DNA of 7,749 bases, from assembly GCA_009649835.1 (NCBI GenBank), contig PYCK01000148.1, positions 1-7,749 of the forward strand. The letters are read 5' to 3'. The DNA comes from Candidatus Methanocomedens sp. (lineage in GTDB: Archaea; Halobacteriota; Methanosarcinia; Methanosarcinales; Methanocomedenaceae). A program made the translations under genes and the position numbers. The notes beneath the pieces are model-generated. The model was not told the DNA's origin and did no database searches. It worked only from the letters and a program-made list of their open reading frames with translations. Shown here piece by piece: positions 1 through 5,433 of this stretch. Each line of letters starts with the position of its first letter. The stretch's first letter is position 1.

Positions 1-43
1 GCTGGAAGAAGAGAAAGGGATGCTGCTTGAGGCAATCGGATGA
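1..43 (+). CDS. Possible 3' end of an upstream gene (partial)
   Basis: Reading from base 2 gives 13 codons ending at TGA (41-43), with the peptide LEEEKGMLLEAIG. It is acidic and helix-like, as expected for a protein C-terminus. The stop overlaps an ATG in the next frame (ATGA at 40-43), the usual arrangement for translationally coupled genes. Too little is present to name a family, and chance is possible because the other two frames also close within 45 bases. Confidence 0.35.
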   Translation, partial: LEEEKGMLLEAIG

Positions 44-186
44 TTGATGACTATTTCGGATTTTTAATAACGATTGCGAACAAAGCAATTGGTGTTTTTC
101 AGACCGGATTTACAGGATCGACAGGATGCGTTTTATCATTTGATCCGGTTATATGGTCAAGAATGGAAAAACCAGAAATAATTTAA
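40..186 (+). CDS. Doubtful small ORF, 48 aa, ATGA-overlapped with the preceding frame
   Basis: An ATG at 40 overlaps the preceding TGA and opens a 48-codon frame ending at TAA (184-186). It begins MIDDYFGFLITIANKAIG and has one short hydrophobic stretch at residues 5-20. The middle is encoded by a 9-bp imperfect tandem repeat (GGATTTACA/GGATCGACA/GGAT, 106-127), which argues that this part is repeat DNA rather than selected protein. Its stop overlaps the convergent DUF1405 gene by four bases. I recognise no family. The start coupling favours a gene and the repeat content argues against it. Confidence 0.22.
   Translation: MIDDYFGFLITIANKAIGVFQTGFTGSTGCVLSFDPVIWSRMEKPEII
106..127. repeat. Short 9-bp imperfect tandem repeat
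   Basis: Two complete 9-base units, GGATTTACA and GGATCGACA, are followed by a third partial unit GGAT. From general memory, ACAGGAT-type short tandem motifs recur in intergenic DNA of many archaea and bacteria. No function is visible here. It lies just upstream of the convergent 3' end of the DUF1405 gene. Confidence 0.5.
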
Positions 187-776
187 AAGACTCCCTTATC
201 TTTGTCCCGTATCAACCATACCACACCCCAGCAGCCAAGGGTCAGGATAAGTGCTGCCAGCCCCACCACATCCACCCTGGGTGTATGCAGGTACGGGTGG
301 GTCCCGATAATATAGTCAAAATAATCCAGCACTAAGAATACGCCAAGTATCAGCCCCATCATTGTAAACGTGGGCCGTTTCATATCTTTTACCAGGGTAA
401 GAGCACATAATATCATACCGATGTGCAGCAAGAACAGCACAGACCTGAACACCCAAGTCTCGGGAGAGAAATAATAGTCAAAATCATATAGCAGCACAAA
501 GAGCGTCCAGATGCCTATCTTGTTTAGCCCTATAAATGTGAAAGTGTCGAACAGGTTACTGCGTCTTCCCACCGAATAGGCTGCCAGCACCAGCACATAC
601 ATCAGGGTAAAGACCGGGCTGTCAGGGATCAGCGGCCAGTAATATACAGGAGATGTCCTTAACTGCCATTCGTAATAATAGAACCCGAAGGCTGTTCCGA
701 TAATAGATGCCAGCAATAGGGAATACCTGGTCAATGGATAAGCCTTGAACCTGTGGAAAAATTCTATTATATCCAT
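183..776 (-). CDS. DUF1405 family integral membrane protein
   Basis: A 197-residue membrane protein with about six predicted helices (roughly residues 16-34, 54-70, 80-98, 108-130, 137-155 and 168-189). The conserved block GFYYYEWQL (31-39) followed by YYWPLIPDSP (45-54) is typical of the DUF1405/YpjA-like family, whose biochemical role is unknown. The length matches the family. The ATG start is supported by GGAAG eight bases upstream. It is the last gene of a minus-strand operon, 15 bases after the acyltransferase stop, so it is probably co-transcribed with aCPSF2 and trm56. Charged residues sit in the short loops and the C-terminus is basic (RDKDKGVF), probably cytoplasmic. The family assignment is fairly secure; no function should be inferred from the neighbours alone. 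Confidence 0.82.
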   Translation of the reverse strand: MDIIEFFHRFKAYPLTRYSLLLASIIGTAFGFYYYEWQLRTSPVYYWPLIPDSPVFTLMYVLVLAAYSVGRRSNLFDTFTFIGLNKIGIWTLFVLLYDFDYYFSPETWVFRSVLFLLHIGMILCALTLVKDMKRPTFTMMGLILGVFLVLDYFDYIIGTHPYLHTPRVDVVGLAALILTLGCWGVVWLIRDKDKGVF

Positions 777-791
777 TGATATATCTTCCTG

Positions 792-1277
792 TTAATTCCG
801 GTCCAGAGGCCTGGCAGGGACACCGCCCACAAACCCTTCAATATCACTGTTGACAAGGGAATGGGCAGAGACCACAGATCCATTTGCAATTGTTACACCA
901 GGCAGTATCGTGGTGTTTGCCCCCACCATCACATCCCTGCCAATGACCACGGGACCGGTCACGTATTCCTTTATTAAAAACTCATGGCACAGGATCGTGG
1001 TATTGTAGCCGATTATGGTATTGTCACCTATCTCGATAAGCTGCGGGAAAAAAACGTCCATGGTAACCTCAAGTGCTATGGAAACATTGCTGCCCACCCG
1101 TATCCCCATCATACGGTATAGCCAAAGCTTCAGGCTGAGGGAAGGGGATATCCTGGCCAGGCGCATAAGGATATTATTGTAGATCACTCTTGCAGGAGAT
1201 ACTACATGCTTCCAGTACCACAGCGAATTGTATTTTCCATGTGACTGGAACCGTTCCAGTTTTCGCTGTGCCGTAAC
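792..1277 (-). CDS. Left-handed beta-helix (hexapeptide) acyltransferase with non-canonical start
   Basis: A trimeric LbH acyltransferase of the maltose/galactoside acetyltransferase-like group, probably moving an acetyl or similar group from CoA to an unknown acceptor. Hexapeptide turns run through IRVGSNVSI, LIEIGDNTIIGYNTTIL, PVVIGRDVMVGANTTILPGVTI and the closing FVGGVPARPL. A His in the CHEFL segment is a catalytic candidate. The first canonical start is GTG at 1187 (131 aa), with no Shine-Dalgarno. The frame stays open upstream for 30 more codons of convincing sequence (RKLERFQSHGKYNSLWYWKH, then VVSPARVIYN), up to a perfect AGGAGG at 1284-1289, and family members as I recall them begin with a similar RKLE segment. 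No ATG, GTG or TTG lies there: six bases after GGAGG comes GTT (1275-1277), then ACG. I use GTT as the boundary; the exact initiator is uncertain. The ribosome site lies inside the end of trm56. Confidence 0.75.
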   Translation of the reverse strand, partial: VTAQRKLERFQSHGKYNSLWYWKHVVSPARVIYNNILMRLARISPSLSLKLWLYRMMGIRVGSNVSIALEVTMDVFFPQLIEIGDNTIIGYNTTILCHEFLIKEYVTGPVVIGRDVMVGANTTILPGVTIANGSVVSAHSLVNSDIEGFVGGVPARPLDRN

Positions 1278-1278
1278 C

Positions 1279-1809
1279 CTATACCTCCTTTACTATTTTT
1301 CCCCGTCCGGATGGGATGATCTTCAGTGTACCTCCCTGGAATGCCTGTGTCAAAGGGTCCGTGCCCCGAATCGCATGAAGCCTGTCAAGGAACACTGCAA
1401 GGGATGCGATCTCTGAATGGGGCTGGTTTCCAACTGCCACGTTCCAGTCAGCCACCTGGTAGATATCAGGAGGGACCTTTTCAGCACCTACAACCACCAT
1501 TACAGACTCTGTGCCTGATATCTCATCCAGTACACCGGGCAGGTTCTGGCCGTACATGGTCAGGTGCACCACCTTACCGCCTGAGTCCTGCCACTGCCGT
1601 ACCTCCTGTTTCCACGAACCCACTGACCTGGCAAAAAAATCGCCTCCCCAACGCCCGGTCACTTCATTGATACTGTTAATAACACCACGGTCATCCGAAG
1701 CAAGCAGCATTCCCGAGGCACCCAGAGCCCGGGCTGTCAGCCCGACATGGGTGGTGACCCGCTGGTCCCGCTCAGGCCGGTGGCCGAGCCTCAGCACTAC
1801 AATATTCAT
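1279..1809 (-). CDS. trm56: tRNA (cytidine(56)-2'-O)-methyltransferase Trm56
   Basis: Archaeal SPOUT-class enzyme that methylates the ribose 2'-OH of C56 in the tRNA T-loop, using S-adenosylmethionine. From MNIVVLRLGHRPERD it is 176 residues, the normal family length. Conserved blocks are RLGHRPERD (7-15), the SAM-loop segment VVVGAEKVPPDIY (105-117) and the knot/dimer segment VGNQPHSEIASLAVFLDRL (126-144). The frame extends 20 codons further upstream to 1869, but those codons overlap the end of aCPSF2, so the ATG at 1807-1809 is chosen. No strong Shine-Dalgarno is seen there, and the 19-base gap suggests translational coupling. The stop is TAG, at the expected C-terminus. If TAG were read through, 34 more codons would follow to TAA at 1174-1176, inside the acyltransferase. 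Identification is secure. Confidence 0.93.
   Translation of the reverse strand: MNIVVLRLGHRPERDQRVTTHVGLTARALGASGMLLASDDRGVINSINEVTGRWGGDFFARSVGSWKQEVRQWQDSGGKVVHLTMYGQNLPGVLDEISGTESVMVVVGAEKVPPDIYQVADWNVAVGNQPHSEIASLAVFLDRLHAIRGTDPLTQAFQGGTLKIIPSGRGKIVKEV
1284..1289 (-). promoter_or_regulatory. Perfect Shine-Dalgarno inside the end of trm56
   Basis: The minus strand reads AGGAGG here, within the last sense codons of trm56 (AAG GAG GTA TAG). It has no ATG/GTG/TTG at a sensible distance in the acyltransferase frame. Six bases beyond GGAGG is GTT, and nine beyond is ACG. The site shows that translation of the acyltransferase begins here, about 30 codons before its first canonical start codon. 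Confidence 0.75.
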
Positions 1810-1828
1810 GTTTTCAATAAAGGCCTGA

Positions 1829-3109
1829 TTAAATATAAATCTGGTCACCGTTGACAGGTGATACCGCATTCACTTCCAGGTTCTGGCTTATCCATGATGC
1901 AAAACCTTCGGTATTGTCACCGTGCACGCAAACCACAAGCTGGCAGCCGCCATCCACTTGCTGCGTTACCAGTTCCTTGAGGCTGCTGTCACCACTGTGT
2001 GCCGAAAAATCATAGAGTTCGATCTGTGCGCTGATCTGGACGGACCTGCCCCTGTCCTCGTAGTATCCCCGTTCCAGTGCCATCCTTCCGTTGGTGCCTT
2101 CCACCTGGTACCCGGTCAGTAATATCTTTGACCTTGGGTCGTCATGGATGTGCCTGAGGTAGTACAGTACAGGACCCCCGTTCAACATACCTGCTGTGGT
2201 CACTATGACACAGGGTTCATCCATTAGTCTTGACCGCTCCCTTGGATCCACTCTAAAAGCGTCCTTGAAAGCCTTGTCAAGGCGGCCCGGATCCTTTAGG
2301 TATGAAGGATGTTTTTTGAGGAGCTTGTAGACATCCACTCCCATGCCGTCCACATAGGGCCGTATACCATACTTTTCCAGTATCATGACCACTTCCTGGG
2401 TGCGCCCGATAGCAAAGGCGGGTATTATTGCCCATCCTCCGCCCTCCACTGTATCTTTTATTGAGTCAATAAAATCCCGCTCAAGCTTCGACCTTACTGT
2501 GTGTTCAGTGCCAAAGTAGGTACTTTCCACTATTGCTATATCTGCAACTGGCAGGTTTTCGGCCGGACCAAGCAGGTTGGTGTCCCTGGTGTCTATATCA
2601 CCTGTGTATAGCAGGCTGCCGCTCTTGTTCTCAAGATATATGCTTGACGAACCCGGGATGTGTCCGGCGTCATACAGCATGCCTTCGTAGCCTGAGGCAT
2701 CAAATCCGGTGCCGTAATCTATTGAATAGGTATGCAGTTCAAAATCCCTGACATCCTCGATCATAAATGGCAGCACCTGGCCCTTTGCCCTTGCGATCTT
2801 CATGGTGTCCCTGGCCAGTAGTGATGCCAGGTCTTTGGTCACTGGTGTCATGAATATGTCAGGTTTTATGTCCATGAGGTTGGGCACCACACCGCAGTGG
2901 TCCAGGTGACCGTGGGAGACGATGACAGAATCGGGGCGCACGCCACCGACCGGGTATAAAGGGGGTTCGGCGGGTTTCATGCCGTAGTCAAGCAGGACAT
3001 TGTCGTCAAGTAGTATTGCAGAGCGGCCCACTTCACCGCAGCCGCCAAGGAATCGTAGGTTTATGTGTATCGCCTCTAAATATTTCCATAAGTGAATACT
3101 CACCATCAT
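1829..3109 (-). CDS. Beta-CASP metallo-beta-lactamase ribonuclease, aCPSF2 type
   Basis: Zinc-dependent RNA nuclease of the archaeal CPSF/Integrator-like group, acting in RNA processing or decay in the cytoplasm. All metal and beta-CASP motifs are present: D41, the HGHLDH signature (H66, H68, D70, H71), H150 in GHIPGS, D171 in YTGDID, E195 (motif A, ESTYFG), H371 in FSAHSGD (motif B) and H396 in CVHGD (motif C). No N-terminal KH domains are present, which separates it from aCPSF1. The GGCGEVGRSAI opening and length of about 410 residues fit aCPSF2 better than archaeal RNase J. The frame begins ATG ATG GTG at 3109, without a Shine-Dalgarno. The conserved core starts only at residue 16-17 (INLRFLGG), where GAGG precedes an ATA codon by eight bases, so the true start is uncertain. 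It is the first gene of the minus-strand operon. Confidence 0.9.
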   Translation of the reverse strand: MMVSIHLWKYLEAIHINLRFLGGCGEVGRSAILLDDNVLLDYGMKPAEPPLYPVGGVRPDSVIVSHGHLDHCGVVPNLMDIKPDIFMTPVTKDLASLLARDTMKIARAKGQVLPFMIEDVRDFELHTYSIDYGTGFDASGYEGMLYDAGHIPGSSSIYLENKSGSLLYTGDIDTRDTNLLGPAENLPVADIAIVESTYFGTEHTVRSKLERDFIDSIKDTVEGGGWAIIPAFAIGRTQEVVMILEKYGIRPYVDGMGVDVYKLLKKHPSYLKDPGRLDKAFKDAFRVDPRERSRLMDEPCVIVTTAGMLNGGPVLYYLRHIHDDPRSKILLTGYQVEGTNGRMALERGYYEDRGRSVQISAQIELYDFSAHSGDSSLKELVTQQVDGGCQLVVCVHGDNTEGFASWISQNLEVNAVSPVNGDQIYI

Positions 3110-3148
3110 TCGGATAAACTTACATTCTTGTTTAATCCTTGATTAGTT

Positions 3149-3379
3149 TTACCAAATGTTGCTTTTAATATCTCGCTTGTTAGTATCGCAAAGTCTTTTT
3201 GCTCTTGAATGCCCCTGGTTTTCTATCTCATCTATCCTTTTTTTCCAGTAGGCAAGCCCGTCTTTGCTATCTGTAAGGACTGCAATGATGTTTGAAACAG
3301 AATAGTTCCATTCATCATCATGCCATATTCTTCTTATCTTATTATTATGAAAGACGATTAATGATTTTTCCGAATCCAT
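3149..3379 (-). pseudogene. Truncated Bro-N / DinD-like N-terminal fragment
   Basis: A 76-residue frame whose first 40 residues (MDSEKSLIVFHNNKIRRIWH, then DDEWNYSVSNIIAVLTDSKD) match the start of the Bro-N domain seen in DinD-like and phage antirepressor proteins: a short beta strand, a basic I-R-R-x-W-H turn and a V-x-x-I-x-x-L-T-x-S helix. The following Y-W motif is present (AYWKK), but the usual continuation is replaced by a basic tail ending DIKSNIW, and the long C-terminal part is missing. The start at 3379 is supported by GAGGGG seven bases upstream (3387-3392), better than the TTG at 3409. Such genes often accompany phages or restriction-modification loci. It is read here as a remnant, although a short expressed Bro-N protein is possible. 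The stop lies 39 bases from the aCPSF2 start. Confidence 0.6.
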
Positions 3380-3380
3380 A

Positions 3381-3470
3381 TCATTTCCCCTCATTAAACT
3401 CTTCGACAATCTTAATCTCTTCTTTGGTCATATGAACCAAACAGACTTTGTTAAATTTGTATTTATCCTT
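3381..3470 (-). pseudogene. Possible 3' tail of a broken gene coupled to the Bro-N fragment
   Basis: Open frame of 29 codons ending at TGA (3381-3383), one base before the Bro-N ATG. The final 16 residues are MTKEEIKIVEEFNEGK, preceded in frame by DKYKFNKVCLVH and then a TAG at 3471-3473. The charge pattern and the tight stop/start spacing look like the end of a real upstream gene whose body is lost or frameshifted. Upstream on the same strand only short, interrupted frames are found (for example a 12-residue one at 3488-3526). I cannot name a family. It is consistent with a decayed accessory cassette. Confidence 0.35.
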
Positions 3471-3546
3471 CTAAATCTACTTCCACCTTACTTTAATTTC
3501 CTTTTTATCTTTCCTATGTAATCCATCTCTTTTTATGTGTGTTGAA

Positions 3547-3591
3547 CAAGTTATCTTCATCAAGGAAAAAGTTATACTGCAGAATAACTTG
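3547..3591. repeat. Three-copy AAGTTAT repeat with inverted arms
   Basis: CAAGTTAT (3547-3554), AAGTTAT (3569-3575) and the inverted copy ATAACTTG (3584-3591). The inner pair makes a 7-bp stem with an 8-base loop containing CTGCAG. The outer pair makes an alternative 8-bp stem, so two hairpins would compete. It lies about 45 bases upstream of the TATA-like box of the E1-like gene, a possible operator position. Alternatively it is part of a minus-strand leader of the broken genes. Confidence 0.5.
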
Positions 3592-3633
3592 ACTCCCTGA
3601 TATATCCAATAAAAATACAATTGCCACCACCAT

Positions 3634-3644
3634 AATATATTTAT
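3634..3644 (+). promoter_or_regulatory. TATA-like box for the E1-like gene
   Basis: The sequence AATATATTTAT matches an archaeal TATA box. Transcription would be expected about 25 bases downstream (near 3668), leaving a leader of roughly 45-50 bases that includes AGGAG at 3701-3705, ten bases before the ATG. A second AT-rich stretch near 3683-3695 is closer to the gene but would start transcripts after the ribosome site, so it is less likely. Confidence 0.4.
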
Positions 3645-3715
3645 GTCAGTAATACTTCAGTGGACTAAATACAACCCATAGTAATATTTCATTATAACTC
3701 AGGAGATAAATTCAG

Positions 3716-4525
3716 ATGATAGGCGGATTAAATAAAGAACAACTACAGCGCTATTTACGCAACATCATGCTCCCGGAAATTGGCAAAAAAGGCCAGCAAA
3801 AACTACTCGAATCAAAAGTGCTCTGCATCGGTGCCGGAGGTCTGGGTTCCCCAGTCATCCAGTACCTTGCCGCCGCCGGAGTAGGCACACTTGGCATCGT
3901 GGACAACGATGTGGTGGACATGAGCAACCTGCAGCGCCAGGTCATACACGGCGGGAACGTGGATAAACCCAAAGTGACCTCGGCAGCCGAGTTCGTGGAG
4001 AAACTGAACCCCGACGTGAAGGTCGTACCCTATCAGACCCGGCTGGATGCCGGTAACATCATGGACACTATCAAAGATTATGACATCGTGATGGACTGTT
4101 CTGATAATTTCGCCACACGGTTTTTAGTGAACGATGCCTGCGTGCTGACCGGCACCCCCCTGTCACACGGCAGTATCTTCAGTTTTGAGGGGCAGGTCAC
4201 AACAATTATCCCAGGGAAAGGACCATGCTACCGCTGCCTTTTCGAACATGCGCCGCCCCCGGGTACGGTCCCCTTAAGCCATGAAGTGGGAGTGATGGGT
4301 GTGCTGCCCGGTATCATTGGTATCATCCAGGCCACCGAGGTAATAAAATACTTGCTTGGGATCGGTGAACTACTACTTGGCAGGATGATATATTACGATG
4401 CCCTGTACATGACCTTTGATGAGATCAGGATACGCAAGAACCCACAGTGTCCCGTGTGCGGTGAGGAGCCAAAGATCGATCAAATACAGGAAGAGATCTA
4501 TGATGGGGCGTGCCGGATATGCTAA
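3716..4525 (+). CDS. HesA/MoeB/ThiF-family E1-like adenylyltransferase
   Basis: E1-like enzyme that adenylates the C-terminus of a ubiquitin-fold sulfur carrier (ThiS/MoaD/SAMP type) for thiolation or conjugation. The 269 residues show the ATP-binding GAGGLGS (39-45), IVDNDVVDMSNLQRQ with D63, D65, N71 and R74, lysines K84/K86, the MDCSDN Asp (D130) with R135, and a zinc site C171-x2-C174 plus C245-x2-C248. Where E. coli ThiF and MoeB have a Cys before the E/T-A-G-V segment, this protein reads PLSHEVGVMG, with Ser188 in the aligned place, so an acyl-disulfide or thioester step there looks unavailable. It ends in C-x2-C (C266, C269), which could be an alternative thiol site. ATG at 3716 has AGGAG ten bases upstream. 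A TusA-like reading frame follows at once. Whether it is ThiF, MoeB or an ElsA/UbaA-type enzyme cannot be decided. Confidence 0.9.
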   Translation: MIGGLNKEQLQRYLRNIMLPEIGKKGQQKLLESKVLCIGAGGLGSPVIQYLAAAGVGTLGIVDNDVVDMSNLQRQVIHGGNVDKPKVTSAAEFVEKLNPDVKVVPYQTRLDAGNIMDTIKDYDIVMDCSDNFATRFLVNDACVLTGTPLSHGSIFSFEGQVTTIIPGKGPCYRCLFEHAPPPGTVPLSHEVGVMGVLPGIIGIIQATEVIKYLLGIGELLLGRMIYYDALYMTFDEIRIRKNPQCPVCGEEPKIDQIQEEIYDGACRIC

Positions 4526-4541
4526 AAAAAGGAAGTGATGA

Positions 4542-4772
4542 GTTATAGCAACAGCAAAACTTGACCTTTAGGGAGAGGTTTGTCCCTTCACGTTTTTGAA
4601 GACTACATTGAAACTGGAAGAACTGTATCCAGGCGATACACTGGTGGCCACATATGACAATGAGCCCGCTATTGGGAATATGCACCGGAGTTTAAAATCC
4701 GAAGGGAATAAAATCATTAGTATTGAAGAGATTGGATCAGAATTGTGGAATATAGTCATCGAGAAGGCATGA
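4542..4772 (+). pseudogene. TusA-like sulfur carrier gene with in-frame TAG and no canonical start
   Basis: The frame reads (V)IATAKLDL, TAG, GEVCPFTFLKTTLKLEELYPGD and so on to IVIEKA and TGA at 4770-4772. Length is about 76 codons, the normal size of a TusA/SirA-type protein. The TAG is at 4569-4571, codon 10, four residues before the expected persulfide-carrying Cys (TGT 4581-4583) in CPF. No frameshift or second stop follows. No ATG, GTG or TTG precedes the TAG in frame: after GGAAG (4531-4535) and six bases comes GTT, then ATA. An ATG at 4538 is in another frame and stops at TGA 4562-4564; a one-base shift would join it to KLDL. TusA proteins relay sulfur between proteins, fitting the E1-like gene 16 bases upstream. 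It may be a recent pseudogene, or expressed by TAG decoding (Pyl or suppression) with an unusual start. Homology is clear; status is open. Confidence 0.72.
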
Positions 4773-4802
4773 AAGGTTGCAAAATATTCGTATTATAACC
4801 TT

Positions 4803-5225
4803 TCAATCCATTATTTTTTCCAGTGAGGCCCTGACCTTTTCAAATATCTGTTTTTTGTACATTTCAGGTTCTGTTATATTGTACAGGGAAATACCGTCAA
4901 TAAACCAAGCCACTTCATTGACGAGCTTTTTTTCTTCCAGTTCATCTACAAGCAATTTCAGTTTGCTAACATCATCCATGGCCTGTCTCCAATCCCCACC
5001 GCTTTTGATGTCGTAGATTTCACCTTTGTAGAAAAGTTCCAGTTTGTTAAGTACGAAAGAATACGTTTGAAACCACTGCACATCGTCCTTTGAGACATTT
5101 TCAAATCCAGGCGACCTTTTATACATGTTTTCCTGCAGCATCCCGGCAAAAGCCGCAATTTCAGTGGACGTCAATGTGTCATTATTTACCTTTTCAAGTA
5201 GCTCGGTAAATTCTTTTACACTCAT
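4803..5225 (-). CDS. Uncharacterised small helical protein, 140 aa
   Basis: A 140-residue soluble, almost entirely helical protein starting MSVKEFTELLEKVNNDTLTS. I do not recognise a family. It has no signal peptide or membrane segment, is acidic-to-neutral with many Leu/Lys/Glu heptad-like stretches (for example SKLKLLVDELEEKKLVNEV), and has several aromatics (DVQWFQTYSFVL, EVAWFIDGISLYN) that suggest a folded helical bundle. The frame extends upstream to a TTG at 5276, but the ATG at 5223-5225 gives the first protein-like sequence. Neither start has a Shine-Dalgarno, so the mRNA may be leaderless. It converges on the TusA-like gene (30 bases between stops) and is divergent from the T2SF/TadC-like gene, sharing the 249-base region between them. 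Coding character is convincing; function is unknown. Confidence 0.7.
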   Translation of the reverse strand: MSVKEFTELLEKVNNDTLTSTEIAAFAGMLQENMYKRSPGFENVSKDDVQWFQTYSFVLNKLELFYKGEIYDIKSGGDWRQAMDDVSKLKLLVDELEEKKLVNEVAWFIDGISLYNITEPEMYKKQIFEKVRASLEKIMD

Positions 5226-5433
5226 CAGTAGATTAATAGTAATTAATTGCCCAAATATCTTTTGCAATATCTCCAATGATCTAGTGGTTGACTGATTGCT
5301 TTGTTTTTTTAAGTCTTTCTTGCTATCGTATCATTTTTACCATGCCATGTAGCTGCAGATTGTGGGGGAATACTAAAATTTATACCAGGATGTTAATTGC
5401 AACATTACAATTTTGGTAAAAAAATTCACTGTG

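Larger units (their letters stand above)
3471..3715. other. AT-rich intergenic region upstream of the E1-like gene
   Basis: No supportable gene on either strand. It contains a three-copy AAGTTAT repeat (3547-3591), a TATA-like box (about 3634-3644) and the Shine-Dalgarno AGGAG at 3701-3705. The composition is much more AT-rich than the flanking genes. Together with the adjoining broken frames to its left it forms a low-constraint gap between the RNA-processing operon and the + strand E1 gene. Confidence 0.6.

Noticed and set aside
1279..1281. Idea that TAG is recoded to sense throughout this genome
   Set aside because: trm56 ends in TAG at the length expected for its family, so TAG appears to work as a stop at least once. 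Only the TusA-like gene would need readthrough.
1326..1828. Two + strand open frames of over 100 codons across trm56
   Set aside because: Both are antisense shadows of a gene with clear SPOUT motifs, rich in Pro/Ser/Arg without any domain.
3488..3526. Minus-strand 12-residue frame MDYIGKIKRKLK with an ATG
   Set aside because: Too short to support and without a clear ribosome site. It may be part of the decayed upstream gene but cannot be joined to it without a frameshift.
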